DNA of 64,000 bases from Adiantum capillus-veneris (lineage: Eukaryota > Streptophyta > Polypodiopsida > Polypodiales > Pteridaceae), in contig CM043960.1 of assembly GCA_014529385.2 (NCBI GenBank), positions 123,843,043 to 123,907,042 of the forward strand, in the 5' to 3' direction. The position numbers and the translations under genes are program-made. Each line of letters opens with the position of its first letter. Position 1 is the stretch's first letter. The notes under the pieces are model-generated. The model did no database searches. It was not told the origin of the DNA and saw nothing but the letters and a program-made list of their open reading frames with translations. This document shows positions 55,801 to 60,839 of this stretch, in pieces.

Positions 55801-56195
55801 CATTCAACGCGAACAGCAAGGTGGAGCATCCAGAGAGAGAATTGATACAAGACAGTGTTTCCATTGCTGTCGGTGACGGGAACCTGAAAGTGAGAGGCGC
55901 GGTGCTCGGAACGGTAAAGAGAGGAGAGGGCAGACATGGTTTCTAGGGTTCGATCAGTAAGGTTGTCCTCAGAGAGATCAAAGGAGAGGGATTTGAGGAG
56001 CAAGAGGCGTTTCAAGTGAATGCTGCTATCCGGGAGTGGGTAGGCGGCAGCCAGGGCTCGAAGAAGGCAGCTGTTGCTACAGTGCTTGAGCAGAAACTCC
56101 CAAATCCACTCCTTGCACATGCCCTGCATAATCACATCCTCTTTTGACGGAGCCCCTCCCTCCATCAAGGCCCTGTATGCCGCTTGCACAGACAT
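28802..56195 (-). CDS. TRFL: TRF-like telomere-repeat-binding Myb protein, seven exons with a 24-kb intron
   Basis: Coding exons in transcript order: 56195-55400, 55275-54733, 54492-54080, 30069-29870, 29310-29244, 29136-29094 and 28896-28802. They total 2157 bases, or 718 residues plus stop. Every intron is GT-AG and all exon phases agree. The ATG is preceded by two in-frame TAG codons, which fixes the start. Residues 25-75 are a helical block ('WIWEFLLKHC', 'LKRLLLLKSL') like the N-terminus of plant TRFL proteins. Residues 150-190 and the exon 2-3 region are acidic or low-complexity with basic patches. Residues about 631-688 form a telobox Myb domain: 'RRRKFRRWNLEEESVLRK', 'YGKGHWKHILQKHKAIFEG', 'VDLKDKWRN'. 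Family knowledge: VDLKDKW is the helix-3 signature that reads TTTAGGG repeats in nuclear chromatin. The function in this species is inferred. The huge third intron full of transposons is unusual, and a broken gene cannot be excluded without RNA evidence. Confidence 0.85.
29094..29136 (-). CDS. TRFL-like exon 6 (telobox VDLKDKW)
   Basis: 43 bases, acceptor TGTGCAG|GTGGAT. Encodes 'VDLKDKWRNIEKRE', the DNA-reading helix. Donor CGTGAGG|GTATCT joins exon 7 in phase 1. If unspliced here the frame would end three codons later at TGA 29085-29083. Confidence 0.85.
29244..29310 (-). CDS. TRFL-like exon 5 (Myb helix 2)
   Basis: 67 bases, acceptor GTGTAG|GTATGG, donor ACTGAG|GTGAGG. Encodes 'YGKGHWKHILQKHKAIFEG', the second helix with the conserved G-x-G-x-W. 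Confidence 0.85.
29395..29706. repeat. 156-bp tandem duplication in TRFL intron 4
   Basis: Two near-identical units, 29395-29550 and 29551-29706, both starting 'atcaaccgac' and ending 'ttggccccaccac'. About ten differences by eye. Confidence 0.95.
29870..30069 (-). CDS. TRFL-like exon 4 (start of the telobox Myb domain)
   Basis: Acceptor TTTGCAG|TGGGAG, phase 0, matching exon 3. Donor GGAAAG|GTACAA. A Ser/Asp-rich stretch leads into 'RRRKFRRWNLEEES', the first Myb helix with its tryptophan. Confidence 0.85.
30185..30205. repeat. 21-base poly-G tract
   Basis: An uninterrupted run of G on the plus strand (C on the sense strand of TRFL), about 115 bases upstream of the exon 4 acceptor inside intron 3. 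Confidence 0.95.
30206..30599. other. Intron 3 sequence without recognisable features
   Basis: A short cat trinucleotide run lies near 30297-30310. No coding signature. Confidence 0.3.
30600..31330 (-). pseudogene. Ty3/gypsy gag relic in intron 3
   Basis: On the minus strand an N-terminal open frame at 31009-31329 ends with gag-type sequence, then 30806-31012 gives 'ENALTWWTTLLMQGQ', 'WVYFEQMFASAW' and 'FEADVMTDWHQL', the retrotransposon-gag core. Sequence to 30600 corresponds to the region after the core in the 21.7-22.3 kb copy. Multiple frames are used. No protease or RT follows on the left, because the TRFL exons begin there. Confidence 0.65.
31331..31960 (-). pseudogene. N-terminal low-complexity part of the gypsy gag
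   Basis: The minus-strand reading is interrupted by many stops but is compositionally Gln/Pro/Met/Gly-rich, like the region that precedes the gag core in the same element. Weak support. Confidence 0.3.
31961..33122. other. Unassigned retroelement sequence
   Basis: GC-richer than its surroundings between 31970 and 32260. A 103-codon open frame on the minus strand (32797-33108) begins just inside the LTR edge at about 33123 and starts 'MTGQLEDDAFRTQLVAAVN', which could be a gag N-terminus. No domain is recognised. Confidence 0.3.
33123..34098 (-). repeat. LTR of family Z, copy 1 (minus)
   Basis: The reverse complement starts TGTCACGTGCACG at 34098, directly after a polypurine tract. It shares with the other family Z LTRs the blocks 'cagaccgtgcatgtc', 'atgcatatcctctgg', 'gggtagggcaaattt' and the terminal 'cttgagcaaagttcaac'. 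The outer end at about 33123 is slightly truncated or diverged. Confidence 0.8.
34099..34112 (-). promoter_or_regulatory. Polypurine tract, family Z copy 1
   Basis: On the minus strand it reads aaaaaggagggga immediately before the LTR start. The same tract precedes the LTRs at 37862 and 39922. Confidence 0.8.
34113..35177 (-). pseudogene. Family Z conserved open frame, copy 1
   Basis: A 209-codon frame (34322-34951) encodes the family-wide region 'QYALFECFVRDGFLYFS', 'LLMNEHGCMRITHEK' and 'HFHCDLPPLIDSDQ', which also occurs in copies 2 and 3. Upstream (34872-35186) is the Asp/His-rich spacer 'VIVHKDDGLVDAFSSEANL', and then 'VQAKIEKNQEKETLS', the end of the coiled coil. Downstream to 34113 the TLCRFRRGPK block can be read in another frame. 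No RT, RNase H or integrase motifs. At about 35178 the copy is fused head-to-head with the LTR of copy 2. Confidence 0.6.
35178..35928 (+). repeat. LTR of family Z, copy 2 (5'-truncated)
   Basis: Matches the 3' two thirds of the 39922-41133 LTR: the repeated 'gcgttttt'/'cagatcag' section, the 'gtcgccgtcgcatcg' block, and the end 'gagcactcatcttgagc'. It ends ...accttaca one base before the primer site. Confidence 0.8.
35930..35941 (+). promoter_or_regulatory. Primer-binding site, family Z copy 2
   Basis: An exact tggtatcagagc after the LTR end. Confidence 0.9.
36161..36810 (+). pseudogene. Family Z gag-like ORF with coiled coil, copy 2
   Basis: A 143-codon frame begins at ATG 36161 and includes 'MVITQSGMGTSHGGGEHG' and a Pro/Ser segment, then 'AFDKMMMDRKLESDERM'. 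It continues in shifted frames as a Lys/Glu/Arg/Gln-rich coiled coil ending 'MQELLRLFSHVQAQMQE'. By position after the primer site and by composition it resembles a Gag-like protein. No zinc knuckle or standard gag signature, so the assignment is inference. Confidence 0.45.
36720..37861 (+). CDS. Family Z conserved ORF of unknown function, copy 2
   Basis: A 299-codon uninterrupted frame (36720-37619). It starts with the end of the coiled coil, passes a D/H/N-rich low-complexity spacer made of 'HDDLHDND'-like units, and then a duplicated motif around 'ALESRSKEPP'. From residue about 130 it enters a conserved region: 'ISQHALFECFIRDAFLYFS', 'LMNEHGCMPTIHEK', 'LSIKHGHFHCDLPQLIDLD', 'RVFNERFGTPSLCSS'. 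A second frame (37507-37861) adds 'MTLCRFRRGPKEASVVDL' and runs to the polypurine tract. I do not recognise the family. It is not RT, integrase or protease by motif. The same region is kept in copies 1 and 3. Confidence 0.55.
37862..38068 (+). repeat. LTR of family Z, internally deleted, shared by copies 2 and 3
   Basis: Starts TGTCACGTGCAC after the polypurine tract (37849-37861) and ends ...cacctaaca one base before a primer site. At 207 bases it is about 1 kb shorter than the others. It jumps from 'gtgtacgtgg' to 'tctctcagtctcagc'. Confidence 0.85.
38070..38081 (+). promoter_or_regulatory. Primer-binding site, family Z copy 3
   Basis: An exact tggtatcagagc. Confidence 0.9.
38082..39921 (+). 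pseudogene. Family Z internal region, copy 3
   Basis: Same order as copy 2: leader, gag-like frame from ATG 38317, coiled coil (38690-38870, with 'MQEMLRLFSQVQAQMQE'), D/H-rich spacer (38894-39000), and the conserved region in several frames ('ISQHALFECCIRDSFLYFS', 'LMNEHGCMRIVHES', 'HFHCDLPQLIDLDQ'). A TAG at 39632 and frame changes at about 39108 and 39348 break it. A polypurine tract at 39909-39921 ends the copy. Confidence 0.6.
39922..41133 (+). repeat. LTR of family Z, full length (copy 3 3' LTR)
   Basis: 1212 bases from TGTCACGTGACA to ...cacctaaca. It contains a region of repeated 'gcgttttt'/'cagcag' units, a GC-rich CGTCG segment, and a leader like the other copies. Confidence 0.85.
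41150..41665 (-). pseudogene. Family Z gag-like coiled-coil fragment, copy 4 (minus)
   Basis: An 80-codon open frame (41228-41467) is an extreme coiled coil of Glu/Arg/Lys/Ala built from units such as 'ELEREREERRLALERE' and 'QARLAAEDRR'. Upstream on the same strand (41665-41480) it reads 'EEEFSPPGGFSDPPPSPST', matching the gag-like frame of copy 2. So it is the minus-strand internal part of another copy. The element continues beyond the inserted LTR at 42840-43275. Confidence 0.6.
41668..42839 (+). mobile_element. Solo LTR of family Z inserted into copy 4
   Basis: A complete LTR (TGTCACGTG...ccttaca) in plus orientation that splits a minus-strand internal region. Joining the flanks restores the sequence seen in copies 2 and 3 around the 'gatgaccat' position. 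Flanks are acat (left) and accat (right), a near-perfect target duplication. Confidence 0.8.
42840..43262 (-). other. Leader and 5' gag region of family Z copy 4
   Basis: Reverse-complement equivalent of 35943-36355, with the same 'gcttttctctt', 'cacaaggggaggctggac' and 'cttgggttacgtgc' blocks. Continuous with 41150-41665 across the solo LTR. Confidence 0.75.
43263..43274 (-). promoter_or_regulatory. Primer-binding site, family Z copy 4
   Basis: gctctgatacca on the plus strand, one base from the LTR edge at 43276. Confidence 0.9.
43276..44409 (-). repeat. LTR of family Z, copy 4 5' LTR (minus)
   Basis: 1134 bases. Its terminus reads TATCACGTG instead of TGTCACGTG. An internal ~130-bp segment rich in 'cgctga'/'gctgaaaa' units is duplicated (43606-43735 and 43757-43870). 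Confidence 0.8.
44410..45010 (+). other. Open but unidentified frame followed by a TATA-containing segment
   Basis: From 44411 to 44818 one plus frame is open for about 135 codons without an early ATG. It contains 'RKPCPTFKSFCHDCDYV' and repeated 'HP(F/L)'-like units. A TATA motif (cctatataagg) lies at 44872, followed by an A/T-rich leader, as in an LTR. I cannot assign a family. It may be the end of an element plus part of an LTR. Confidence 0.3.
45011..45322 (-). repeat. LTR fragment of family Z (minus)
   Basis: Reverse complement of the first ~310 bases of the family Z LTR, ending in the palindrome TGTCACGTGACA at 45311-45322. No polypurine tract beyond it. Confidence 0.75.
45323..46060. 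other. No recognisable feature
   Basis: Intron 3 sequence; AT-rich toward 45700. No coding signature. Confidence 0.3.
46061..46477 (+). other. Uncharacterised 138-codon open frame
   Basis: ATG at 46061. A Cys-rich N-terminus ('PLCECLSCLLYRHP'), then a hydrophilic part with 'DALDDLFNNANPSC' and a basic end 'KKRFRCVDYAY'. No family recognised. It lies just upstream of the pogo-like transposase and on the same strand, so it may be a second gene or leader of that transposon. Coding status is unproven. Confidence 0.3.
46689..46930 (+). pseudogene. Frameshifted N-terminus of the pogo-like transposase
   Basis: From ATG 46689 the frame reads 'MPLTRSSFKKKRGRQPGF', with an AT-hook-like KRGRQPG, then loses register. 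The transposase frame is open only from 46783 and has no early ATG. A one-base shift around 46810-46850 would join them. This suggests a single indel; an intron is the alternative. Confidence 0.45.
46864..48378 (+). CDS. Pogo/Tigger-like DDE transposase
   Basis: A 504-codon open frame. N-terminal Psq-type helix-turn-helix, residues about 15-55 ('SLRECSRQFGMSVNAIKAW'). CENP-B-type second HTH, about 85-145 ('TPFTNGVPSKSWWDSFRRR'). DDE_1 catalytic domain, about 165-370: first Asp in 'IWNADETGV', second in 'LLIVDGHGSH', third in 'HKLQPLDVAVFKP'. All three carboxylates are present. A tandem duplication of 'EEEPDCSQVPC' lies near residue 415. Family knowledge: these enzymes cut and paste DNA at TA sites. 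It sits antisense inside intron 3 of the TRFL-like gene. The apparent start at 46864 is GTG, so the true initiator lies upstream past a frameshift. An in-frame TAA at 48376-48378 removes a C-terminal segment. Confidence 0.85.
   Translation: MRADSPPKRRRLKWSEEDMAALEAHDGGMSLRECSRQFGMSVNAIKAWMEGRTKTKRKGPTTIIPPLEEKALVNWAFQMQDAAHGVTLGSLKLKVVELCQMRATPFTNGVPSKSWWDSFRRRHPEITFRTSQALDKSRAIALRPEVLQSFYNNLRIMYREHDYPPKNIWNADETGVQAGRDKGMRVLAKQGSKVVYGITPDSREWLTILCCVNAAGSALPGYYIFKGKKAMQNYLMECEDGAVMSMQGKAWMTGQLFEAWLDHFKAMLPSPLTPTQRHLLIVDGHGSHTRLEVVEKASQWGLDIVTLPAHTSHKLQPLDVAVFKPFKSNFQKERNLWQLRTFSTQATKSELTGVASRALRIACTESNIMAGFRATHIWPFNHQVIDLSCMPCEYMDVHISSSTTEEEPDCSQVPCSEEEPDCSQVPCTPMDDVACDVASVLTTLGADLPPPPTNPSVIEILKVPHENVTIGQVQGEAFVDYTNSLILTSSQYIESMKAKQAKRE
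48379..48690 (+). pseudogene. C-terminal extension of the transposase past an in-frame stop
   Basis: Same frame as the transposase, open for 103 codons after the TAA. It is a Lys/Glu/Gln/Arg-rich coiled coil ('LKEERRKQKEQKRKE', 'QQKEEEKLKRAAKRQW') ending 'RARRAARLQALHLKKA'-like basic sequence. One base change would account for the stop. Confidence 0.6.
48690..48860 (+). repeat. Short degenerate repeats after the transposase
   Basis: The phrases 'tttgaatctcagattttca' and 'ttttgtcaagaacaa' recur several times with spacing of about 35-60 bases. Confidence 0.55.
48959..48999. repeat. (GT)n/(GC)n microsatellite
   Basis: A run of gt with one ga interruption, passing into gc dinucleotides. Confidence 0.9.
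49081..49329 (+). other. Short open frame with one hydrophobic segment
   Basis: 82 codons with 'LVAVLFFLLLAFFG' as a possible membrane span. No family recognised and no supporting context. Probably chance or a decayed piece. Confidence 0.15.
49707..49711. repeat. Target-site duplication, left (TATGC)
   Basis: Identical to 52629-52633 on the other side of the 2.9-kb element. Confidence 0.85.
49712..50366 (-). repeat. 3' LTR of the LARD/TRIM-like element
   Basis: Adjacent to the polypurine tract. Contains telomere-like repeats at 50132-50302. Confidence 0.9.
50132..50302. repeat. Telomere-like repeats (left LTR)
   Basis: Mixed ttagggttaggg and tttaggg units separated by short spacers, at least twelve 'agggtt' units on the plus strand. 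Same in the right LTR. Confidence 0.9.
50367..50378 (-). promoter_or_regulatory. Polypurine tract of the LARD/TRIM-like element
   Basis: tctccccttctt on the plus strand, directly beside the left LTR. Confidence 0.8.
50462..51130. repeat. Clusters of short internal repeats
   Basis: Three sets: 'aaggagttagcttct' x3 (50474-50560); 'cataacctaa/caaggtccgggccggga' x3 (50783, 50841 and 50970); and 'aaacgctccccaggcatcggcctg'-type units x3 (50901, 51034 and 51073). Confidence 0.8.
51986..51997 (-). promoter_or_regulatory. Primer-binding site of the LARD/TRIM-like element
   Basis: gctctgatacca, one base from the right LTR. Confidence 0.9.
51999..52628 (-). repeat. 5' LTR of the LARD/TRIM-like element
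   Basis: Pairs with 49712-50366. Telomere-like repeats lie at 52419-52564. Confidence 0.9.
52419..52564. repeat. Telomere-like repeats (right LTR)
   Basis: Three consecutive ttaggg units, then dispersed tttaggg/ttaggg units, in the same order as in the left LTR. Confidence 0.9.
52634..54079. other. Intron 3 remainder without coding features
   Basis: A phrase 'gctcctcttgg...atagggacta(c/t)ctcctcccaca' occurs twice (about 53203 and 53500). A C-run and A-run lie at 53596-53620. Otherwise nothing recognised. Confidence 0.4.
54080..54492 (-). CDS. TRFL-like exon 3
   Basis: Acceptor CTGTCAG|GGTCCC in phase 1, donor GTTGAG|GTAATT in phase 0, 413 bases. It holds a predicted helical 'EALKIAEEAAKISGLVEQA' segment and 'PPDRRSKKS'. 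The preceding intron is 240 bases and the following one about 24.0 kb. Confidence 0.8.
54733..55275 (-). CDS. TRFL-like exon 2
   Basis: Acceptor TTCTCAG|TTAGAC, donor GGGCAG|GTGAGG, phase 1 on both sides, 543 bases. Rich in Glu, Lys and Ser, with basic clusters such as 'LPRKRKIPTSLQKKK' that could serve as nuclear localisation signals. The intron before it is 124 bases. Confidence 0.85.
55400..56195 (-). CDS. TRFL-like exon 1 (start exon)
   Basis: 796 bases from ATG 56195, with TAG TAG ACG AAC directly upstream in frame. Ends at donor CCACCAG|GTAATG, phase 1. Contains the N-terminal helical block and an acidic segment 'DTEEPEHSEDADDEDRD'. Confidence 0.85.
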
Positions 56196-56330
56196 GTTCG
56201 TCTACTACATACAACAGTGAAGTATGTTAGCTTCTTTTTCACCTAAATTCAATCGATGATCGATCTGAATTTGTTCGGGAAAAGTGTGCCTGGGCCGGTT
56301 GAAAAACGAACCGGCGGGAGGGGGAGAAGG
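56196..56330 (-). promoter_or_regulatory. 5' UTR and proximal upstream region of the TRFL-like gene
   Basis: Two in-frame TAG codons precede the ATG. Further up is a pyrimidine-rich segment and a GC-rich block (56295-56325, 'ccggttgaaaaacgaaccgg', which is an inverted repeat). No TATA box was recognised, so a TATA-less promoter is possible. Confidence 0.35.
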
Positions 56331-56725
56331 AGAAAATCTGCTTGAGATGGTTATAATGCAAAATTTCTAAGGGAATTTTGCATGGTTATGAAATTAATTA
56401 TTCCCGAACACTGGATCATCATCAACATCTCTGATGTACATCTTGGGTTTATTTTTGAAGGTCGCAGAGCCCTTCAAGACCCTCACGACTAATTGACACG
56501 CTCCTCCTTAGTGGGGATCAATGGTCCTTGTCAAAAGGTGCAGGCGATGTTCATCCACGTCGTCGGATCGAGGATGAGCTCAGTTTGTGATCGCAACGTG
56601 ATCATCATGTGATTTTGTCATAATCACAATGTGATCGCCATGTGAGCTACACATGGGGTGTGATCCACGAAAACGTCAAAATCTGAGATTTGATTTTTAT
56701 GTTTCATTTATGCATCAACTATTAT

Positions 56726-56803
56726 GTCGCGATGAATAGCTTAATGGTAAGGCATTGGATCAACAAGTTTAAGGTGGGTGAGTTCAAACCCTACTATCCC
56801 ACG
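56726..56803 (+). repeat. tRNA-like sequence, probable SINE head
   Basis: An A-box, tagcttaatgg (56737-56747), and a B-box, gagttcaaacc (56780-56790), with 32 bases between, as in internal Pol III promoters. The cloverleaf is not convincing at the acceptor stem, and a T-run follows at 56813-56822. Best read as a tRNA-derived SINE rather than a functional tRNA. Confidence 0.45.
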
Positions 56804-56822
56804 CGAGTGGCGTTTTTTTTTT

Positions 56823-57757
56823 AGGCCAAGAAGAATTCTTAGATTCTTAAATTATTCCCCTTGTCCATCAGACGGCCCTGGATGTTGCACACCCTTGATC
56901 CCTATGGAGAAAAAGGTGGCAATTAGTTTGGTGGCTTCAAGACCACTTGTGATATGGAAAATTTTTTAGGATTTGCTTATGAAGGGTTATTTTAAAAAAT
57001 TGCCCATAACTCCAAGGTTGCACTTTTATTTACGTGATTTGATACATATTTTTTTGTTGAATTTGCTTTGAAAATGAAGTGTAGATTTGGCAATTTGTAT
57101 TTCGAAGGGCAGGGCAATTTTTTTAAAAGTGCCCTTCATAAAGAAAGGCATGTTTTAAGCTAGACCTTTCATAGAAAGTAGAGGTCCACCTTGCAAAAAT
57201 GAAGGCTATGTACAAGAATTATCAACTATTAATTAGGCTCTTGAATTGGTAGTAACTCATGAGGTGCTTGTGCCACTGAGCACTGTACTGAAATCTGGGT
57301 GTGATCCAACTAGATCGCTCTATCTAACTGGCTAGTCTGCAAATGCGGCTACCCTCTCTATTCCTTTGTGGTTAAACAACATTTTGTGATGCCAGTTAGT
57401 TCCAGCGCCACTGTGTAAAGACTTTTACCGCTATTGTAAGCCTTGAGCTAAGTATTTTAATGCTCACTATGCTTTGCTTCTTGCATTGTTGCTTCAAGAA
57501 AACAAAAATTTTCCTTTCTTCTTCGTCGCTACCTCCTAGATATGCGTTAAATTTTATAATGCTATCTTGTAAGAGTTAATACATAACATTGTGTTGAGTC
57601 TTTTGCTCAATAGCTTACCTTCTCCAACTTAGTGTGCATTGTACAGTATAGTTCACAGTCTTCACAAGCTCTCTTCGATTTCCTACTGTAAGGTGCAAGC
57701 CTTAGCTCCTCCAAGAGCTCGTGCATGCGAGGGGGATGATAACCGCCCCTCCCCTTA
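56823..57757. other. No recognisable feature
   Basis: Intergenic, AT-rich; no coding family seen. Confidence 0.3.
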
Positions 57758-57769
57758 GCTTTGATACCA
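57758..57769 (-). promoter_or_regulatory. Primer-site-like sequence (one mismatch)
   Basis: gctttgatacca, one change from the tRNA-Met complement. A possible LTR (57770-57980), with purine-rich and duplicated 'gtggagttcaatagtgag' units, lies on the outer side. Confidence 0.4.
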
Positions 57770-57980
57770 GTTGAAGAGTGTGTGGGAGTAGGGAGTAGAG
57801 AGTAAGGAGACATAGTGTGTGGTGGAGTTCAATAGTGAGCAAGAGACAAAGGAGACATAGTGTGTGGGTGGAGTTCAATAGTGAGCAGTATTTCAATGAC
57901 CCCTTATTCTATAGATAAGAAAGAATAGAGTTAGTAGATGGGCTAGTGGTTGTCTGATCAACCGCTTGGCCATTACCCTA

Positions 57981-58817
57981 AAAGAAATTTTCCATGCATG
58001 AATTGCATCAAGATGTGGATGCATCAACTATTGAAAATATAACATCCACTTGCATCAAAACCAAGTCATCAACAACAATGACTCGAACCTCAAGGATGCA
58101 AAAGAGCCGACTTCAACCACACACGAATACCATAAATCATTATCAAATGTGCATAATGTGATACTTTGACGTAAGCTAGTAGCATAATTGCACAAGAGAG
58201 GCTCTCAATAATGGAATGCAGAGCTGAATTTCTAGCTTGTTAAGCAATTTATGTGCTTTGTGAGATCAGCACACATGGCATACATATTGACCAAAACATA
58301 TGAGATGTGCTACAAAAAATTTGTACAATCAAAATTTGATAAATTTGATGTCACAAATGAGTTTGGAGTGTGCCAAAACCTCAAAAATGAATCCAAGGTT
58401 GTGCAAAACGGAGTTCGAACAAAAATGCTCTGGTAAAAACAAGATTTGACGTTGTTTTTTACTGTAAACATCCAGTCTATGCATAGCATTTAAAAAACCA
58501 TGCATGATTTGCAAAAAGTTTCTTTTGCAAAGTTGTACACTGCATCAACACTAGTAGGGAAAGTGGGAAGTTTCTCCAAAAATTCTTTTTTCAAGGAGAT
58601 ACAAATTTAATAAAAAATGGGTTGCATATATGTGTGCCTACACACACATCCCTCTTCTCACACTCTACACTTGCTCTTCAATCTTCAGCTAAAGACACTC
58701 TTTTGAGCTCTTGATGCCCGACTCTTGGATCCAAAATAAAGCTTCAAATCTCCATCAGAAAGCCACAACAACAAAGAGCATCGCCATCACTATGCTACCA
58801 AGATCGAGCCACAGTTG
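57981..58817. other. No recognisable feature
   Basis: AT-rich, probably decayed internal sequence of an LTR element bounded by the primer-like sites at 57758 and 58818. Confidence 0.25.
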
Positions 58818-58829
58818 GCTTTGATACCA
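58818..58829 (-). promoter_or_regulatory. Primer-site-like sequence (one mismatch), second copy
   Basis: gctttgatacca again, followed on its outer side by a possible short LTR to about 58985, where the gypsy pol relic starts. Confidence 0.4.
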
Positions 58830-58985
58830 CTTAAAGGTAGGAATACACATGTGTGCACCATGAGTGAGAGAGAGACGAGAGAGTAGACAGTGAATGGGAT
58901 GGAGCTTTGCAACAATGTAGTGTGAAATTCTTTATTTTCTTAGTGTATTATAAACAAAATAATGAATGGTTTTGTTAGTGGGCGA

Positions 58986-59800
58986 CCGGACACGATTGGG
59001 TACAATGGTCCTTTAACGCTAACACTTTCCACTATATGATGTGCCATAGTGACTACTACAAAGAATGGTCGGTCAAAATTAAGCAATTGTAACATAGATG
59101 CATTAGTCAAAGCATTCTTGAGTACAATGAATGAACTTTCTTGTAAGTGAGTCCATACGTATGGGGTGTTTTTCTTTAACAAGAGAGTCAAATAATGAGA
59201 TTTGTAAGCAAAATTACGAACAAACTTTATGTGATAACTGCATAGACCAATGAAAGAATGTAGCTCATGTAGGTTTCTGGGTCTAGCCATGATTGTATAG
59301 CTTCAATTTTCTTGGGGTCTACATGTATTACCTTACTCGATACAATGTGTCCCAAATACTCTATTTCGGATTGAAAAATGAATTTTTTTCGGGATTCAAG
59401 TATAGATGGTTTTGTGATAGAAGGTCAAAGACACATTTTAAATGCTCCTTATGTTCTTGCTCGCATTTACTAAACACCAATATATCAAAAATACAATGAC
59501 AAAGTCTTGATGGTCAATGAAAATTTGGTTCATCATATGAGTGAGAGTTGTTGGTGCATTTGTCAAACCAAATGGCATGACAAGGAATTCATAGGGTCCT
59601 GTTTGTTGGATGCAACTTTGTAGACAACTTGTTCAAACATTTTAACTCGATGATACTCCGATTTAAGCTCTATTTTGCTAAAGATGTTTGCCCCTTTAAG
59701 TTTGTCTAGTAGATCATCCACTCTAGGAATAGGAAATCTATTCTTAATGGTGATCTTGTTTAAAGCCATGTAGTCAATACACATACGAAAGCTTCCATTT
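58986..59800 (-). pseudogene. Ty3/gypsy reverse transcriptase and RNase H start
   Basis: On the minus strand: 'MCIDYMALNKITIKNRFPI' and 'KIELKSEYHRVK' (59784-59620, RT fingers). After a frame break '[17 protein letters not shown]' (about 59440). Then 'PRNLHELHSFIGLCSYH' and 'LLKKNTPYVW' (59290-59150), the thumb/tether leading into RNase H. The catalytic F-x-DD box near 59480 is damaged: the reading 'FVIVF...DILVFSK' has lost an Asp with a frame change. Gypsy order and motifs are unambiguous. Integrase is missing. Confidence 0.8.
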
Positions 59801-59937
59801 TTCTTCTTAACAAGAAGTACTAGAGTTCCACATGGTGAACTACTAGGTCTATAAGTCTGTGATTTGATTTTGTACTTCCCTATGAGCTGTTGGGTTTACA
59901 CGACATGGTGCTCTACAGGGAGGTTCACTACCCCGGA

Positions 59938-60596
59938 TTATATCAATTTTATGGTCTCCGGGTCGTGATGATGGTATTCTAGGAGACAGATCATGCATGA
60001 AGAAATGTTTAAATTGTGAGAGAAATTCATCGTGTGAAGAGTCTTGAGAAGTTTCGGTTTGAGCAAAAAGTTGGTTACAAAAAGCACTAGATAGGTTTTT
60101 CCTTGCTTTCGAGTTGCTCGTATGGCTTGAGTGTGAGAGAGTTGCGAAAATTTATGATGTTCTAGGATTTCTTGGATGGAGTAGGTTTTGGTTTCATGGG
60201 TGAGAGTTAAAGTGTGTATTTTGTAATTGATTGGTGGGTTAAATTCATGTCGAAAAGGAATCCCCAAAATCATATCAACACCATGCAAAGGTGCGACTAT
60301 AAATGTACGTGTATGACAAAATTCACCAGTGCAAACTTCAACAATGACATGAGTTTTACAGTTATAATGTTGATTTGTGAAAGAGATAGTTGATGTGCCA
60401 ATTGTGTAGAGATGAAGTCATGGCTAGTACCATCATCTAAAAGAATTGTGATATCTTCACCTTTAACTGTGCCTTTTACTTTGAGAAGTGTGTGGAGATA
60501 TAGAAATACCTGGAGAAGGATCATCATTGGCATGATACTCATGATCATAGCCCTCATCATGATTGACCTCAACTTCATTGTCGTCGGGATTAGCAT
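59938..60596 (-). pseudogene. Ty3/gypsy protease region
   Basis: 60297-60596 ends in 'EDITILLDDGTSHDFIS', a retropepsin active site with D-D-G in place of D-S/T-G. 59938-60288 continues with 'VDMILGIPFRHEFNPPI', the C-terminal protease strand. Same strand and order as the RT at 59-59.8 kb. Confidence 0.7.
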
Positions 60597-60608
60597 CTTT
60601 GATGAGGT

Positions 60609-60839
60609 TTATTTGTGCACCGTTTGGGCGGTTTTTGTTGAATGGTCTTTGGCTGTGGTTGCGTGCGCTCGATTAGATTGGCCATTGGAATGACCGTTGT
60701 TCTTAGCAGAGATGTTTGGACACTTATCTACATAATGACCAAACTGAAAGAATTTGTAATGTTTCACCTTTTTATTACCATTGGAAGATTGATTAGGGTG
60801 TTGATTGTTGGAAGAATTTTGGTTGCCCCTCTGCTTCAT
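60609..60839 (-). pseudogene. Ty3/gypsy nucleocapsid with degenerate zinc knuckle
   Basis: A 76-codon Asn/Gln/Ser/Lys-rich frame with 'HYKFFQFGHYVDKCP'. The two first Cys of the CCHC pattern are His and Phe; His and the last Cys remain. Confidence 0.65.

Noticed and set aside
54348-55946. Plus-strand open frames opposite the TRFL exons
   Set aside because: They are shadows of the minus-strand exons, which have splice signals and a Myb domain.
56726-56803. Functional tRNA gene
   Set aside because: A and B boxes are present, but acceptor-stem pairing is poor and no clean anticodon loop can be drawn.
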